DNA of 12,175 nt from Thermoflexus sp035573655. GTDB lineage: Bacteria; Chloroflexota; Anaerolineae; Thermoflexales; Thermoflexaceae. The translations under genes and the position numbers were made by a program. Under the pieces are notes generated by a model, which had not been told where the DNA came from, did not search any database, and was given only the letters and a program-made list of their open reading frames with translations. The DNA is taken from assembly GCA_035573655.1 (NCBI GenBank), contig DATMAC010000296.1, positions 1 to 12,175 of the forward strand. The letters run 5' to 3'. Below are positions 1 through 5,767 of the stretch, in pieces (position 1 is the stretch's first letter; the number at the start of each line of letters is the position of its first letter).

Positions 1-1
1 T

Positions 2-26
2 CCCCGCGGCCCGAAGGGCCGCGGGG
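2..26. repeat. Perfect 11-bp hairpin (P1)
   Basis: The arms CCCCGCGGCCC (2-12) and GGGCCGCGGGG (16-26) are exact reverse complements around a GAA loop. The hairpin lies 12 bases left of the larger palindrome P2 and about 150 bases past the ABC ATPase stop. Read in the direction of the genes, no T-run follows within the window, so a standard intrinsic terminator is not shown. It shares the GAA loop of P2 but not the GGGTTGGGCC arm motif. Confidence 0.7.
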
Positions 27-38
27 AGGGGGGAGAAC

Positions 39-85
39 TTCTGGGGTTGGGCCGGGGGCCGAAGGCCCCCGGCCCAACCCCAGAA
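39..85. repeat. Perfect 22-bp palindrome with GAA loop (P2)
   Basis: Arms at 39-60 and 64-85 pair over 22 bases without a mismatch around a GAA loop (61-63). The arm begins TTCTGGGGTTGGGCC, which resembles the arms of P3 to P6 elsewhere in the window. It lies downstream of the ABC ATPase gene. No T-run follows on the gene strand, so it may be a REP-like element, a convergent stop signal or an RNA-stabilising stem rather than a canonical terminator. The rest of the gap (86-178) holds only a weak 5-bp stem at 133-146. Confidence 0.8.
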
Positions 86-178
86 ACCCTCAAAACATGA
101 AAAGCCCTGGATCGCAACGCGGCCTTGGAGGCGGGGTGAGGACCCCACTCGCTCGATGTCCCAACTCGTGTCCGAACT

Positions 179-1420
179 TCAGTGCCGAGAGGGAACGCCG
201 TGAGGGATCGACAGCCGTTCATGCTCCCAGCGGCCGTTCATCGTCAACAGCCCATAGCGCTCTGGATGATGCCCTCGAACCACTCGAAACACATAAGCAC
301 GATCATGATAATCGAAGACCTCCACGTCCCGTTCATCCGTTGCCGAGGCAGAGATCAGGTAAGTCCCTTCCAAAAGAGGCAGGGCAGCGATCGAGTAGAT
401 GAGTTCCCCTTCCCCCTCCACCCATGGGATCTGGAACCCGGAGAAGGCCGTGTTGGGGCCGCAGATATGCACGCCATCGTGACGATGAATGGCCAATCCG
501 AAAACGGGCCTCTCGATCCGCTCCACGGCGCGATAACGCAGATGGATGCGCATGGTCTCCCCTGTCTCAAACTGATAACGCTCCACCCCCGTGGCGTCGG
601 TGAGGTAGACCTGCTCAATGCGCAGGCGGCCGCTCCCCCAGCGGGGGAAAGCGTTCCCTCGGTTGTGGGCTTCCAGAGCCCGTTCGTCCCGCCGGCGGAC
701 TTGATCGAGATAAGCCTGCACCACCACTGCCGGGGAGCCTTCCATCCGAATCCGGCCATGATCAAACCATAACGCCCGATGACATAAACGTTGAACGGCA
801 TCCAAATCGTGAGAAACCAGCAGGATCGTCACCCCAGAACGTTGAAGATTGAACAGATGGTCTAGACATTTCCGCTGAAAGGCCGTGTCACCGACGGCCA
901 GCACTTCATCCACCAAGAGGATCTCTGCATCTAGATATACAGAGACAGCAAAGGCCAAACGGATATACATCCCGGACGAATAATGCTTCACCGGGACATC
1001 GATGTAATCCTCCAATTCGGCAAACGCCACGATCGCATCCAGGCGGCGTGCCATCTCCCGACGGGGGATACCTAGGAAGGCGCCGTTTAAGAAAATGTTT
1101 TCCCGGCCTGTTAGCTCCGGGTGGAAGCCCACCCCCAGTTCCAGCAAGGCGGCCACCCGTCCTCGGACCTCTACCCGACCGGAGGTAGGCTCCAGGACGC
1201 GCGCGGCCAACTTGAGGACCGTGCTCTTGCCTGCCCCATTCGGTCCGATCAGCCCGACCGTTTCCCCGGGTTGAATTTCAAAAGAAACATCCCGCAGCGC
1301 CCAGAAGACATCCGGGGAGCGCCGCCTGAGCCGCCAGCCTTCGATGAAGAGCTCATGAAAGGAGCGAGGACGCTGGCGATGTGTGTGGAAGGATTTAGAG
1401 ACTCTGTCGAACCGGATCAT
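179..1420 (-). CDS. ABC transporter ATP-binding protein, Wzt-like (polysaccharide export)
   Basis: This 413-residue protein is the cytoplasmic ATPase of an ABC exporter for surface polysaccharide (O-antigen or teichoic acid type). Visible motifs are the Walker A GPNGAGKST (59-67), the signature region YSSGM (147-151), Walker B ending in LLVDE with the catalytic Glu at 172, and the H-loop His204. After a linker near 240-262, residues ~263-390 resemble the Wzt C-terminal beta-sandwich that binds the glycan end in known members. I chose the ATG at 1420 because family homology begins at MIRFDRVSKSF and GAGGGAAG lies just upstream. The longer frame to 1522 would translate palindrome P3. The permease partner normally sits next to such a gene, but here the upstream neighbour is sucD; it may lie left of the window. 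The transported glycan cannot be told from the sequence. Confidence 0.93.
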   Translation of the reverse strand: MIRFDRVSKSFHTHRQRPRSFHELFIEGWRLRRRSPDVFWALRDVSFEIQPGETVGLIGPNGAGKSTVLKLAARVLEPTSGRVEVRGRVAALLELGVGFHPELTGRENIFLNGAFLGIPRREMARRLDAIVAFAELEDYIDVPVKHYSSGMYIRLAFAVSVYLDAEILLVDEVLAVGDTAFQRKCLDHLFNLQRSGVTILLVSHDLDAVQRLCHRALWFDHGRIRMEGSPAVVVQAYLDQVRRRDERALEAHNRGNAFPRWGSGRLRIEQVYLTDATGVERYQFETGETMRIHLRYRAVERIERPVFGLAIHRHDGVHICGPNTAFSGFQIPWVEGEGELIYSIAALPLLEGTYLISASATDERDVEVFDYHDRAYVFRVVRGHHPERYGLLTMNGRWEHERLSIPHGVPSRH

Positions 1421-1455
1421 CTTCCCTCTTGCCTTTCGATTCGTTTCTGGGGAAT

Positions 1456-1500
1456 TTCCATGGGTTGTAAGCCGCCTTCGGCGGCCTACAACCCATGGAA
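1456..1500. repeat. Near-perfect palindrome (P3) between sucD and the ABC ATPase
   Basis: Arms 1456-1476 and 1480-1500 pair over 20 of 21 positions around a TTC loop. The one mismatch is A1470 against C1486, which becomes a G-U wobble in minus-strand RNA. The core GCCGCC/GGCGGC is shared with P6 and nearly with P4, and the outer arm reads TGGGTTGTAAGCCGCC. It starts 36 bases upstream of the ATPase start codon. Confidence 0.78.
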
Positions 1501-1536
1501 CCTCCAGCGGAATCCCCTCCACCCCCCAGAGATTTT

Positions 1537-1585
1537 CGTTCCCTACCCTCGCCGCCTTCCACAGGAGAAGTGGAGATAGGGAACG
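1537..1585 (-). terminator. Possible 3' stem-loop after sucD
   Basis: CGTTCCCTA (1537-1545) and TAGGGAACG (1577-1585) pair perfectly. An inner CCAC/GTGG pair (1559-1562 and 1570-1573) makes a two-part stem. It begins 11 bases after the sucD stop, where a terminator or 3' protective stem is expected. No T-run follows on the minus strand, so termination by this stem alone is doubtful. Confidence 0.4.
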
Positions 1586-1595
1586 GAGAAAGGGG

Positions 1596-2474
1596 CTATG
1601 CGCGGACTCCTAACCGAGCGGCCACGATCTCCGCGATCTCCTCCGGGTGGCGAGCGACCGGGATGCCCACACTTTCCAGTTTGGCGATCTTCTCAGCCGC
1701 GGAGCCGGTTCCACCCTCAATGATTGCGCCGGCATGGCCCATCCGCTTGCCCGGGGGAGCGGTGCGCCCTGCGATGAAAGCGGTCACCGGCTTGCTCATC
1801 TTGGTGGCGATGAAATCCGCCGCCCGCTCTTCTTCCGTGCCCCCGATCTCGCCGATCAGCACTACATGCTCGGTCTGGGGGTCCTCCTCAAACATCGCCA
1901 AGACCTCGATGAAATTCGTCCCAGGGATCGGATCGCCGCCGATCCCCACGCAGGTGCTTTGCCCGATCCCCCGCTGGCTCAGCGCGGCGATCACCTCATA
2001 CGTCAGCGTCCCTGATCGGGAGACGATCCCCACCGGTCCTGGCCGGGTGATATGGCCCGGGATGATCCCCACCTTGCTTTCCCCCGGGGTGATCAGGCCG
2101 GGGCCGTTCGGGCCGATGAGCCGAACCCCTTTTCGATCCAAATAGGCGCGAACCCGGATCATATCTTGAACTGGGATGCCCTCCGTAATACATACGATCA
2201 GAGGGATCCCCGCATCGGCCGCTTCCAGAATGGCGTCCGGGGCGAAACGAGCTGGAACGAAGATCACCGAGCAATTCGCCCCGGTGGCCTCTACTGCCTC
2301 TTTCACCGTATCGAAGACCGGCACCCCCAAGATCCACTGTCCGCCCTTACCCGGCGTGACCCCCGCCACCACCTGGGTGCCGTATTCCAGCATCTGTTGA
2401 GTGTGAAACTGGCCTTCCCGGCCGGTAATCCCTTGCACCACCACGCGGGTGTTCCGGTTGATCAGGATGCCCAT
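1596..2474 (-). CDS. sucD: Succinate-CoA ligase (succinyl-CoA synthetase), alpha subunit
   Basis: The alpha subunit binds CoA and carries the phosphohistidine of succinyl-CoA synthetase. The enzyme makes ATP or GTP while converting succinyl-CoA to succinate in the cytoplasmic TCA cycle. The 292 residues match the usual length (about 290). The N-terminal Rossmann-type CoA-binding domain shows GITGREGQFHT (15-25), followed by GPNGPG (121-126), SRSGTLTYE (152-160) and GIGGDPIPG (177-185). The active-site histidine is His247 in MGHAGAI. All key motifs are intact. The ATG at 2474 follows an AGGAGG site. Its partner sucC lies 836 bases upstream, separated by a HEPN-MNT pair, whereas sucC and sucD are usually adjacent. 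I see no convincing promoter in the 118 bases before sucD, so it probably depends on transcription from sucC through the inserted pair. Confidence 0.97.
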   Translation of the reverse strand: MGILINRNTRVVVQGITGREGQFHTQQMLEYGTQVVAGVTPGKGGQWILGVPVFDTVKEAVEATGANCSVIFVPARFAPDAILEAADAGIPLIVCITEGIPVQDMIRVRAYLDRKGVRLIGPNGPGLITPGESKVGIIPGHITRPGPVGIVSRSGTLTYEVIAALSQRGIGQSTCVGIGGDPIPGTNFIEVLAMFEEDPQTEHVVLIGEIGGTEEERAADFIATKMSKPVTAFIAGRTAPPGKRMGHAGAIIEGGTGSAAEKIAKLESVGIPVARHPEEIAEIVAARLGVRA

Positions 2475-2482
2475 AGCCTTCG

Positions 2483-2490
2483 CTCCTCCT
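2483..2490 (-). promoter_or_regulatory. Strong ribosome binding site of sucD
   Basis: On the minus strand AGGAGGAG lies 8 to 10 bases before the ATG. It matches the anti-Shine-Dalgarno sequence closely. It implies that sucD is translated independently and is not coupled to the upstream MNT gene, which ends 118 bases away. Confidence 0.75.
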
Positions 2491-2554
2491 GAGGGATGAC
2501 GAATGGGGAACAGGCTTCATACTCCACCGCGTGCCCTTGGTTCGCATTCCCGGA

Positions 2555-2569
2555 TCCTCCCCGGGAGGA
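2555..2569. other. Short palindrome in the MNT-sucD gap
   Basis: TCCTCCC (2555-2561) and GGGAGGA (2563-2569) are exact inverted repeats with a single base between them. As RNA it could form only a short stem, because the innermost pairs cannot close. It could be a protein-binding site or chance. The rest of the gap (2475-2592) shows no convincing -10/-35 pair. Confidence 0.3.
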
Positions 2570-2592
2570 AACAACTCCTTCGCCTTATGGGG

Positions 2593-2940
2593 TCAGGAGC
2601 GTGCCCAGATTTTCCGACCCTCGCGCATCGCGATCCAGACAATCGAACCAGGCTGTTGAGCCAGATCTCGCGCCTCCTCTTCGGTGTAGACGAAGATCTC
2701 CAAAGACAGGCCGCTGCGAAGCGGTGTATATCGCAGCGCCCGTTCGGTGAAAGGCGCGTGCGCCTCCCGCACAACGACTAACAGATCCACATCGCTTCCA
2801 GGCCATTCCTCGCCCCGCGCGTAAGAACCGAACAGCCACACCTCTTGGACCTCCGGAGCGGGCTCGATGACCTCCTTCAGCCATCGCTCCAGGCCCGCCC
2901 AAACCCGCTCCCGGTCAACCTTCCATATCCGAACGGACAT
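2593..2940 (-). CDS. Minimal nucleotidyltransferase (MNT) domain protein, putative antitoxin of a HEPN-MNT pair
   Basis: This 115-residue protein is a minimal nucleotidyltransferase of the polymerase-beta superfamily. It shows GS at 38-39, then exactly ten residues, then D50-V-D52, the GSX10DXD pattern of MntA-type antitoxins. The third acidic position appears to be Glu81 in LEIFVY. In studied pairs such proteins transfer AMP groups to the HEPN partner and silence it; whether this one does so is inferred. Its start lies 26 bases inside the preceding HEPN gene, so the two are translationally linked. The position between sucC and sucD is unusual. An alternative is a stand-alone nucleotidyltransferase with another substrate. 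Confidence 0.9.
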   Translation of the reverse strand: MSVRIWKVDRERVWAGLERWLKEVIEPAPEVQEVWLFGSYARGEEWPGSDVDLLVVVREAHAPFTERALRYTPLRSGLSLEIFVYTEEEARDLAQQPGSIVWIAMREGRKIWARS

Positions 2941-3298
2941 AATTCAAAATCTCCTCCGCAAGTCGGATCGCCTCAAGCGCCTCGCGGCGGGTGTACAGCT
3001 CAGCGGGTGCGCCCGCCGGGTGGGCGTTCGGATAGCGAGGGCCAATGTAATACTTGTCCAAAATACGAGCCGCCTCCAGAAGCGCTTCCGGGATCGCCTC
3101 GTCCAGCTGCTCCAACAGGAGGCGCACCGAATGGCCCCAAGCGATCTGGTTCCGCTTTAGATATAGGGCCTTCAGCGCCTTCTCGGCCGCCTGCTGCGCA
3201 GCGAAACAGGCCCACGCGTAATCCTCCAGCCGCACGCTCTCCCGAGCGTGCCGGAGATCCGCCTGGGCCTGCTTCCACCAATCCCGCCAACGGTTCAT
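2915..3298 (-). CDS. HEPN domain protein (PF05168-like), putative toxin of a HEPN-MNT pair
   Basis: This 127-residue all-helical protein has the hallmarks of a HEPN domain: DLRHARESVRLEDYAWACF (14-32), AAEKALKALY (37-46) and RYP (88-90) in the later helix. An Arg49-X6-His56 pair fits the loose RX4-6H pattern of HEPN ribonucleases. It lacks the RX4HXY form seen in HepT. HEPN proteins paired with MNT partners are often RNases in toxin-antitoxin modules; activity here is inferred. The ATG at 3298 follows GTGAGG, and only 12 bases separate it from the sucC stop, so it is almost certainly cotranscribed with sucC. Its end overlaps the MNT start by 26 bases. Gene order (HEPN first) is the reverse of the second pair in this window. 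Confidence 0.88.
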   Translation of the reverse strand: MNRWRDWWKQAQADLRHARESVRLEDYAWACFAAQQAAEKALKALYLKRNQIAWGHSVRLLLEQLDEAIPEALLEAARILDKYYIGPRYPNAHPAGAPAELYTRREALEAIRLAEEILNYVRSDMEG

Positions 3299-3310
3299 CC
3301 TGTCCTCACA

Positions 3311-4477
3311 TCAAGAGGTCATCTCAGTATGATTCCCACCCCCAGCCAACCGCACGGCCAGCTGAGCCGCCTCCACCAGCGTGGTGGCCGTGTACAGGGA
3401 GACGCCCTGGGCCCCCTGAAGGATGGCCCGCCCCTCCTCCTCGTTCGTGCCGACCAGCCGGACCACCACGGGCACTTGGGGGCGGACCATCTCGAAGGCG
3501 GCGAGCATCCCCCGGGCGACTTCATCGCAGCGGGTGATCCCTCCGAAGATGTTGATCAGCACCGCTTTCACATTCGGATCTGAGAGGATCAAGCGCATGG
3601 CGGCCGCCACCCGCTCAGCGCTCGCGCCGCCCCCGATGTCCAGGAAGTTGGCTGGGCGACCCCCGTAGAGCTGGATGATGTCCATGGTCGCCATGGCCAA
3701 GCCCGCCCCATTGACCATGCAGCCGATGTTCCCATCCAGCTGCACGTAGCTGATCCCATATTTCCGAGCTTCCCGCTCGGTCGGCGTCTCTTCATCCTCG
3801 TCCCGCATCGCAGCCAGGTCCGGATGCCGGAACAGGGCGTTATCATCGATGATCACCTTGCCGTCCAGAGCCAGCAACGCGGGTCCAGGCACGATCGCCA
3901 GCGGGTTGATCTCGGCGAGGCTGGCATCGTTTTCCTCAAAGCAGCGGTAAAGGCCTAACGCAATCTGAGCGAAGGAAGTCCAGAGGGCGCGATCCAAGCC
4001 GATCCCCGCGGCCAGCGTCCGGGCCTGGTATTCCCGCAGGCCCAGCTCGGGCTCGATGACCACCCGCGCGATTTTCTCCGGGGTGGTCCGGGCGACCTCC
4101 TCGATATCCACGCCGCCGGCCGACGAAGCCATCGCCACCACCCGGCGCCGGGCGCGATCGATGACCAAGCCCAGGTAGAGCTCCGCCTGGATTTCGGCGG
4201 CTTCGTCCACCAGCACCCGGCGCACCGGCAGGCCCTTGAGGGTCATACTGAGGATCTGCTCGGCGACCTGTTCCGCCTCCTCCGGGGTGCGCGCCAGACG
4301 AATCCCCCCGGCCTTGCCTCGCCCGCCGACCAGAACCTGCGCTTTCACCACGACCGGCTTCCCCAGCTCTTTGGCGATCGCCCGGGCCTCCTCCGGGCTG
4401 GCCGCCACCTTCCCCCGCGGGATCGGGATCCCATACCGGGCGAAAAGCTGCTTGGATTGGTATTCGTGGAGCTTCAT
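3311..4477 (-). CDS. sucC: Succinate-CoA ligase (ADP/GDP-forming), beta subunit
   Basis: The beta subunit binds the nucleotide and succinate and works with SucD in the cytoplasmic TCA cycle. Its 388 residues match the length of the E. coli protein. The N-terminal ATP-grasp fold begins MKLHEYQSKQLFARYGIP and carries the nucleotide-binding stretch VLVGGRGKAGG. Metal ligands are visible in LAEINPLA and in LALDGK. The C-terminal CoA-ligase domain shows GCMVNGAGLAMATMD, NFLDIGGGA and NIFGGITRCD. The ATG at 4477 is preceded by GGAGGG. Nucleotide preference (ADP or GDP) cannot be decided by eye. It heads the unusual order sucC, HEPN, MNT, sucD. It is preceded by a 288-base gap full of hairpins. Confidence 0.97.
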   Translation of the reverse strand: MKLHEYQSKQLFARYGIPIPRGKVAASPEEARAIAKELGKPVVVKAQVLVGGRGKAGGIRLARTPEEAEQVAEQILSMTLKGLPVRRVLVDEAAEIQAELYLGLVIDRARRRVVAMASSAGGVDIEEVARTTPEKIARVVIEPELGLREYQARTLAAGIGLDRALWTSFAQIALGLYRCFEENDASLAEINPLAIVPGPALLALDGKVIIDDNALFRHPDLAAMRDEDEETPTEREARKYGISYVQLDGNIGCMVNGAGLAMATMDIIQLYGGRPANFLDIGGGASAERVAAAMRLILSDPNVKAVLINIFGGITRCDEVARGMLAAFEMVRPQVPVVVRLVGTNEEEGRAILQGAQGVSLYTATTLVEAAQLAVRLAGGGNHTEMTS

Positions 4478-4499
4478 CCGTTTTCCCTCCGACGCGAAA

Positions 4500-4508
4500 A
4501 TCTTATCG
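4500..4508 (-). promoter_or_regulatory. Weak candidate -10 region for sucC
   Basis: CGATAAGAT on the minus strand contains TAAGAT, a partial match to TATAAT, about 23 bases before the sucC start. No good -35 lies at 16-18 bases. The call rests mostly on position, because a promoter is expected between the HepT-MntA pair and sucC. Confidence 0.25.
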
Positions 4509-4537
4509 GACGTTGGTGCTTTATTGCGAAGCTAAGT

Positions 4538-4583
4538 TTTCTGTGAGGGGTGAGCCGCTTACGCGGCCCACCCCTCACAGAAA
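4538..4583. repeat. Near-perfect palindrome (P4) upstream of sucC
   Basis: Arms 4538-4558 and 4563-4583 pair over 20 of 21 positions around a TTAC loop. The single mismatch is A4553 against C4568, at the same place as in P3, next to the GCCGC/GCGGC core. The arm contains GAGGGGTGAGCCGC. A small GGGGC-AA-GCCCC stem follows at 4586-4597. The stretch after it (CACCCGCCCTAAAA) closely resembles the right flank of P6. Confidence 0.78.
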
Positions 4584-4637
4584 TTGGGGCAAGCCCCACC
4601 CGCCCTAAAAGCCCCCGCATTGAGGGGATGAGCAAGC

Positions 4638-4660
4638 TTATCCAAGATCCACTTGGGTAA
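4638..4660. other. Stem-loop in the HepT-sucC gap
   Basis: TTATCCAAG (4638-4646) and CTTGGGTAA (4652-4660) form a nine-pair stem with one T-G wobble and the loop ATCCA. Unlike P4 and P5 it is not GC-rich and has no resemblance to the palindrome family. It could be an operator or an RNA stem. Confidence 0.4.
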
Positions 4661-4673
4661 ACGTAACGATTCT

Positions 4674-4712
4674 GGGGGCTGAGCCGCGCCGCAGGCGCGC
4701 GGCTCAGCCCCA
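4674..4712. repeat. Bulged palindrome (P5) downstream of hepT
   Basis: GGGGCTGAGCC (4675-4685) pairs with GGCTCAGCCCC (4701-4711). The inner GCGCC/GGCGC pair closes a GCA loop (4691-4693), with a two-base bulge in the right arm. It is preceded by TTCTG, as in P2, and followed by AAAACA. It lies between the hepT stop and sucC, with the outer arms matching the P2/P4 motif GGGG-TGRGCC. Confidence 0.68.
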
Positions 4713-4765
4713 AAACATTTTCATCATTTGGGACGGATGGATCCCCCCTCGGCGGCCACCCATCC

Positions 4766-5251
4766 CTATGAGGTTTCAGCATGCAGGCGATTTAAGAACG
4801 CTCGGAAAGTTTCCAGATCCTGGGAAACCTCCTCAAAACATTTGGGGAGATCCTGAGCCAACTGCTTGAGTCGAGCACGATCGAACACGAAGGTGTAGAC
4901 ATGTCGAACAACATGGCGGAAGCGACGATATTCATCCAGACAGTCTTGGGTGCTCCGACGGAGGACAGCCGGCCGAAGGGAGGGGATTTCCGCCCCCATC
5001 TGGCGCAGCAGCTCCTCATGCCAGTGAGGACCTTCCGGGACCGTTCGATCCACCACCTGGGCGATTTCATAAAAGATACGCTCCACCCCGGAATAGAATC
5101 CATGTAAATTGAGAGCGATCGCATCCCAATAAGCTTCCTCCTCGCTCTGAAGGGCGTGCTGTAGGAAGCGAACGGTGCGCTCCATCACACGGCGAAGATC
5201 CTCCAACTCCCTATCGATGCGGCCGATCAACACCAGGATATCCGTCCTCAC
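4766..5251 (-). CDS. HepT-like ribonuclease toxin (HEPN, RX4HXY)
   Basis: This 161-residue helical protein contains Arg112-X4-His117-Val-Tyr119, the RX4HXY motif of HepT toxins. In the studied HepT-MntA system this forms the RNase site, and the tyrosine is AMPylated by MntA. Other family-like features are a long N-terminal helix, LHGFYSGVERIFYEIA (49-64) and WHEELLRQM (77-85). The start is GTG at 5251, chosen because it forms a GTGA overlap with the stop of the MNT gene, a sign of translational coupling; the next ATG would remove the first 21 residues. It acts in the cytoplasm, and its RNA target is unknown. It shares no obvious sequence similarity with the HEPN protein inside the suc operon. 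Confidence 0.88.
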   Translation of the reverse strand: MRTDILVLIGRIDRELEDLRRVMERTVRFLQHALQSEEEAYWDAIALNLHGFYSGVERIFYEIAQVVDRTVPEGPHWHEELLRQMGAEIPSLRPAVLRRSTQDCLDEYRRFRHVVRHVYTFVFDRARLKQLAQDLPKCFEEVSQDLETFRAFLNRLHAETS

Positions 5252-5634
5252 AAATCCACCCCCTCTTCTTCAATTCGACGGAGCAGCCGCGGCGCATCGC
5301 CGATCTCCTCCAGGGGGACGAGATCCACATGGAACTCGGGCGCCAGATCCGCGAGGATCGCTTCCGCCTCACGAAGGCGATCCGGCGGGATGCCTTCCAC
5401 AGCCAGATCGATATCGGAGCGCTCACGGAACCAAGCGGTCGGCAGGGAACCGAAGACCCGCACCCGACGCGCCCCAAAGCGGGATTTCAATAAGGCAGCG
5501 GCCTCTCGGGCGACCGCCCAAGCGCGCGCCTGACGCTGCGCTCGACGCGCTTCTTCCTCCGCCCAGCGCCGCCGCCAGGCTTCCCGGTAACGCTCCAGCT
5601 CTTCAGGGGTCAGATCCGCCGCCGTCTTCGGCAT
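5248..5634 (-). CDS. MntA-like nucleotidyltransferase antitoxin
   Basis: This 128-residue protein has an N-terminal charged helix (about 8-50, rich in Arg, Glu and Ala, possibly coiled-coil), followed by a minimal nucleotidyltransferase fold. Gly62-Ser63, ten residues, then Asp74-Ile-Asp76 matches GSX10DXD exactly. The third acidic residue is probably Asp104 in HVDLVPLEE. By analogy with MntA it would AMPylate HepT and neutralise it; this is inferred. The ATG at 5634 has only a weak upstream GGAAG. A TGC-TATAAT promoter lies just upstream, and the hepT gene begins inside its stop codon. The order antitoxin then toxin is the reverse of the HEPN-MNT pair between sucC and sucD. Confidence 0.88.
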   Translation of the reverse strand: MPKTAADLTPEELERYREAWRRRWAEEEARRAQRQARAWAVAREAAALLKSRFGARRVRVFGSLPTAWFRERSDIDLAVEGIPPDRLREAEAILADLAPEFHVDLVPLEEIGDAPRLLRRIEEEGVDL

Positions 5635-5666
5635 CGATCGCGCTTCCAGGAGAAACTCCGTCCCGA

Positions 5667-5675
5667 ATTATAGCA
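5667..5675 (-). promoter_or_regulatory. Extended -10 promoter of the mntA-hepT pair
   Basis: The minus strand reads TGC-TATAAT, a perfect -10 hexamer with the TG extension. Transcription would start near 5660, leaving a leader of about 25 bases before the ATG at 5634. No TTGACA-like -35 is seen at the proper distance; its place is taken by a 12-base palindrome, which suits an extended -10 promoter. The same TGC-TATAAT occurs before the Agl23-like gene. Confidence 0.65.
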
Positions 5676-5686
5676 CGTGATCCCCT

Positions 5687-5698
5687 TCACGATCGTGA
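5687..5698. promoter_or_regulatory. Palindromic candidate operator of the mntA-hepT pair
   Basis: TCACGATCGTGA is a perfect 12-base palindrome centred about 21 bases upstream of the -10 hexamer, covering the -35 position. A second palindrome, CACGTG (5674-5679), touches the -10 extension and shares the CACG/CGTG half-sites. This arrangement would allow a dimeric regulator to control the promoter. The regulator is unknown. Confidence 0.45.
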
Positions 5699-5767
5699 GC
5701 AAATGCGTTCTTGAAGACGCTCTCCGACCCTTCACAGCCCAAAGGGCTCCGAGGAGGTGGAAAATCC

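Noticed and set aside
182..772. A 196-residue open frame on the plus strand
   Set aside because: It is antisense to the Wzt-like C-terminal domain and shows no motifs.
1456..1500. Palindromes as CRISPR repeats
   Set aside because: The palindromes are single, far apart and not interspersed with regular spacers, and no cas genes are present.
1421..1522. An N-terminal extension of the ABC ATPase
   Set aside because: It would translate palindrome P3 and has no family similarity. The ATG at 1420 has a ribosome site and starts exactly at the conserved region.
2555..2569. Intrinsic terminator between the MNT gene and sucD
   Set aside because: The inverted repeat leaves no room for a stable loop and no T-run follows, so a terminator is not supported.
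5736..5748. Terminator for the Agl23-like gene
   Set aside because: AGCCC-AAA-GGGCT gives only a five-pair stem with no T-run on the minus strand, too weak to call.
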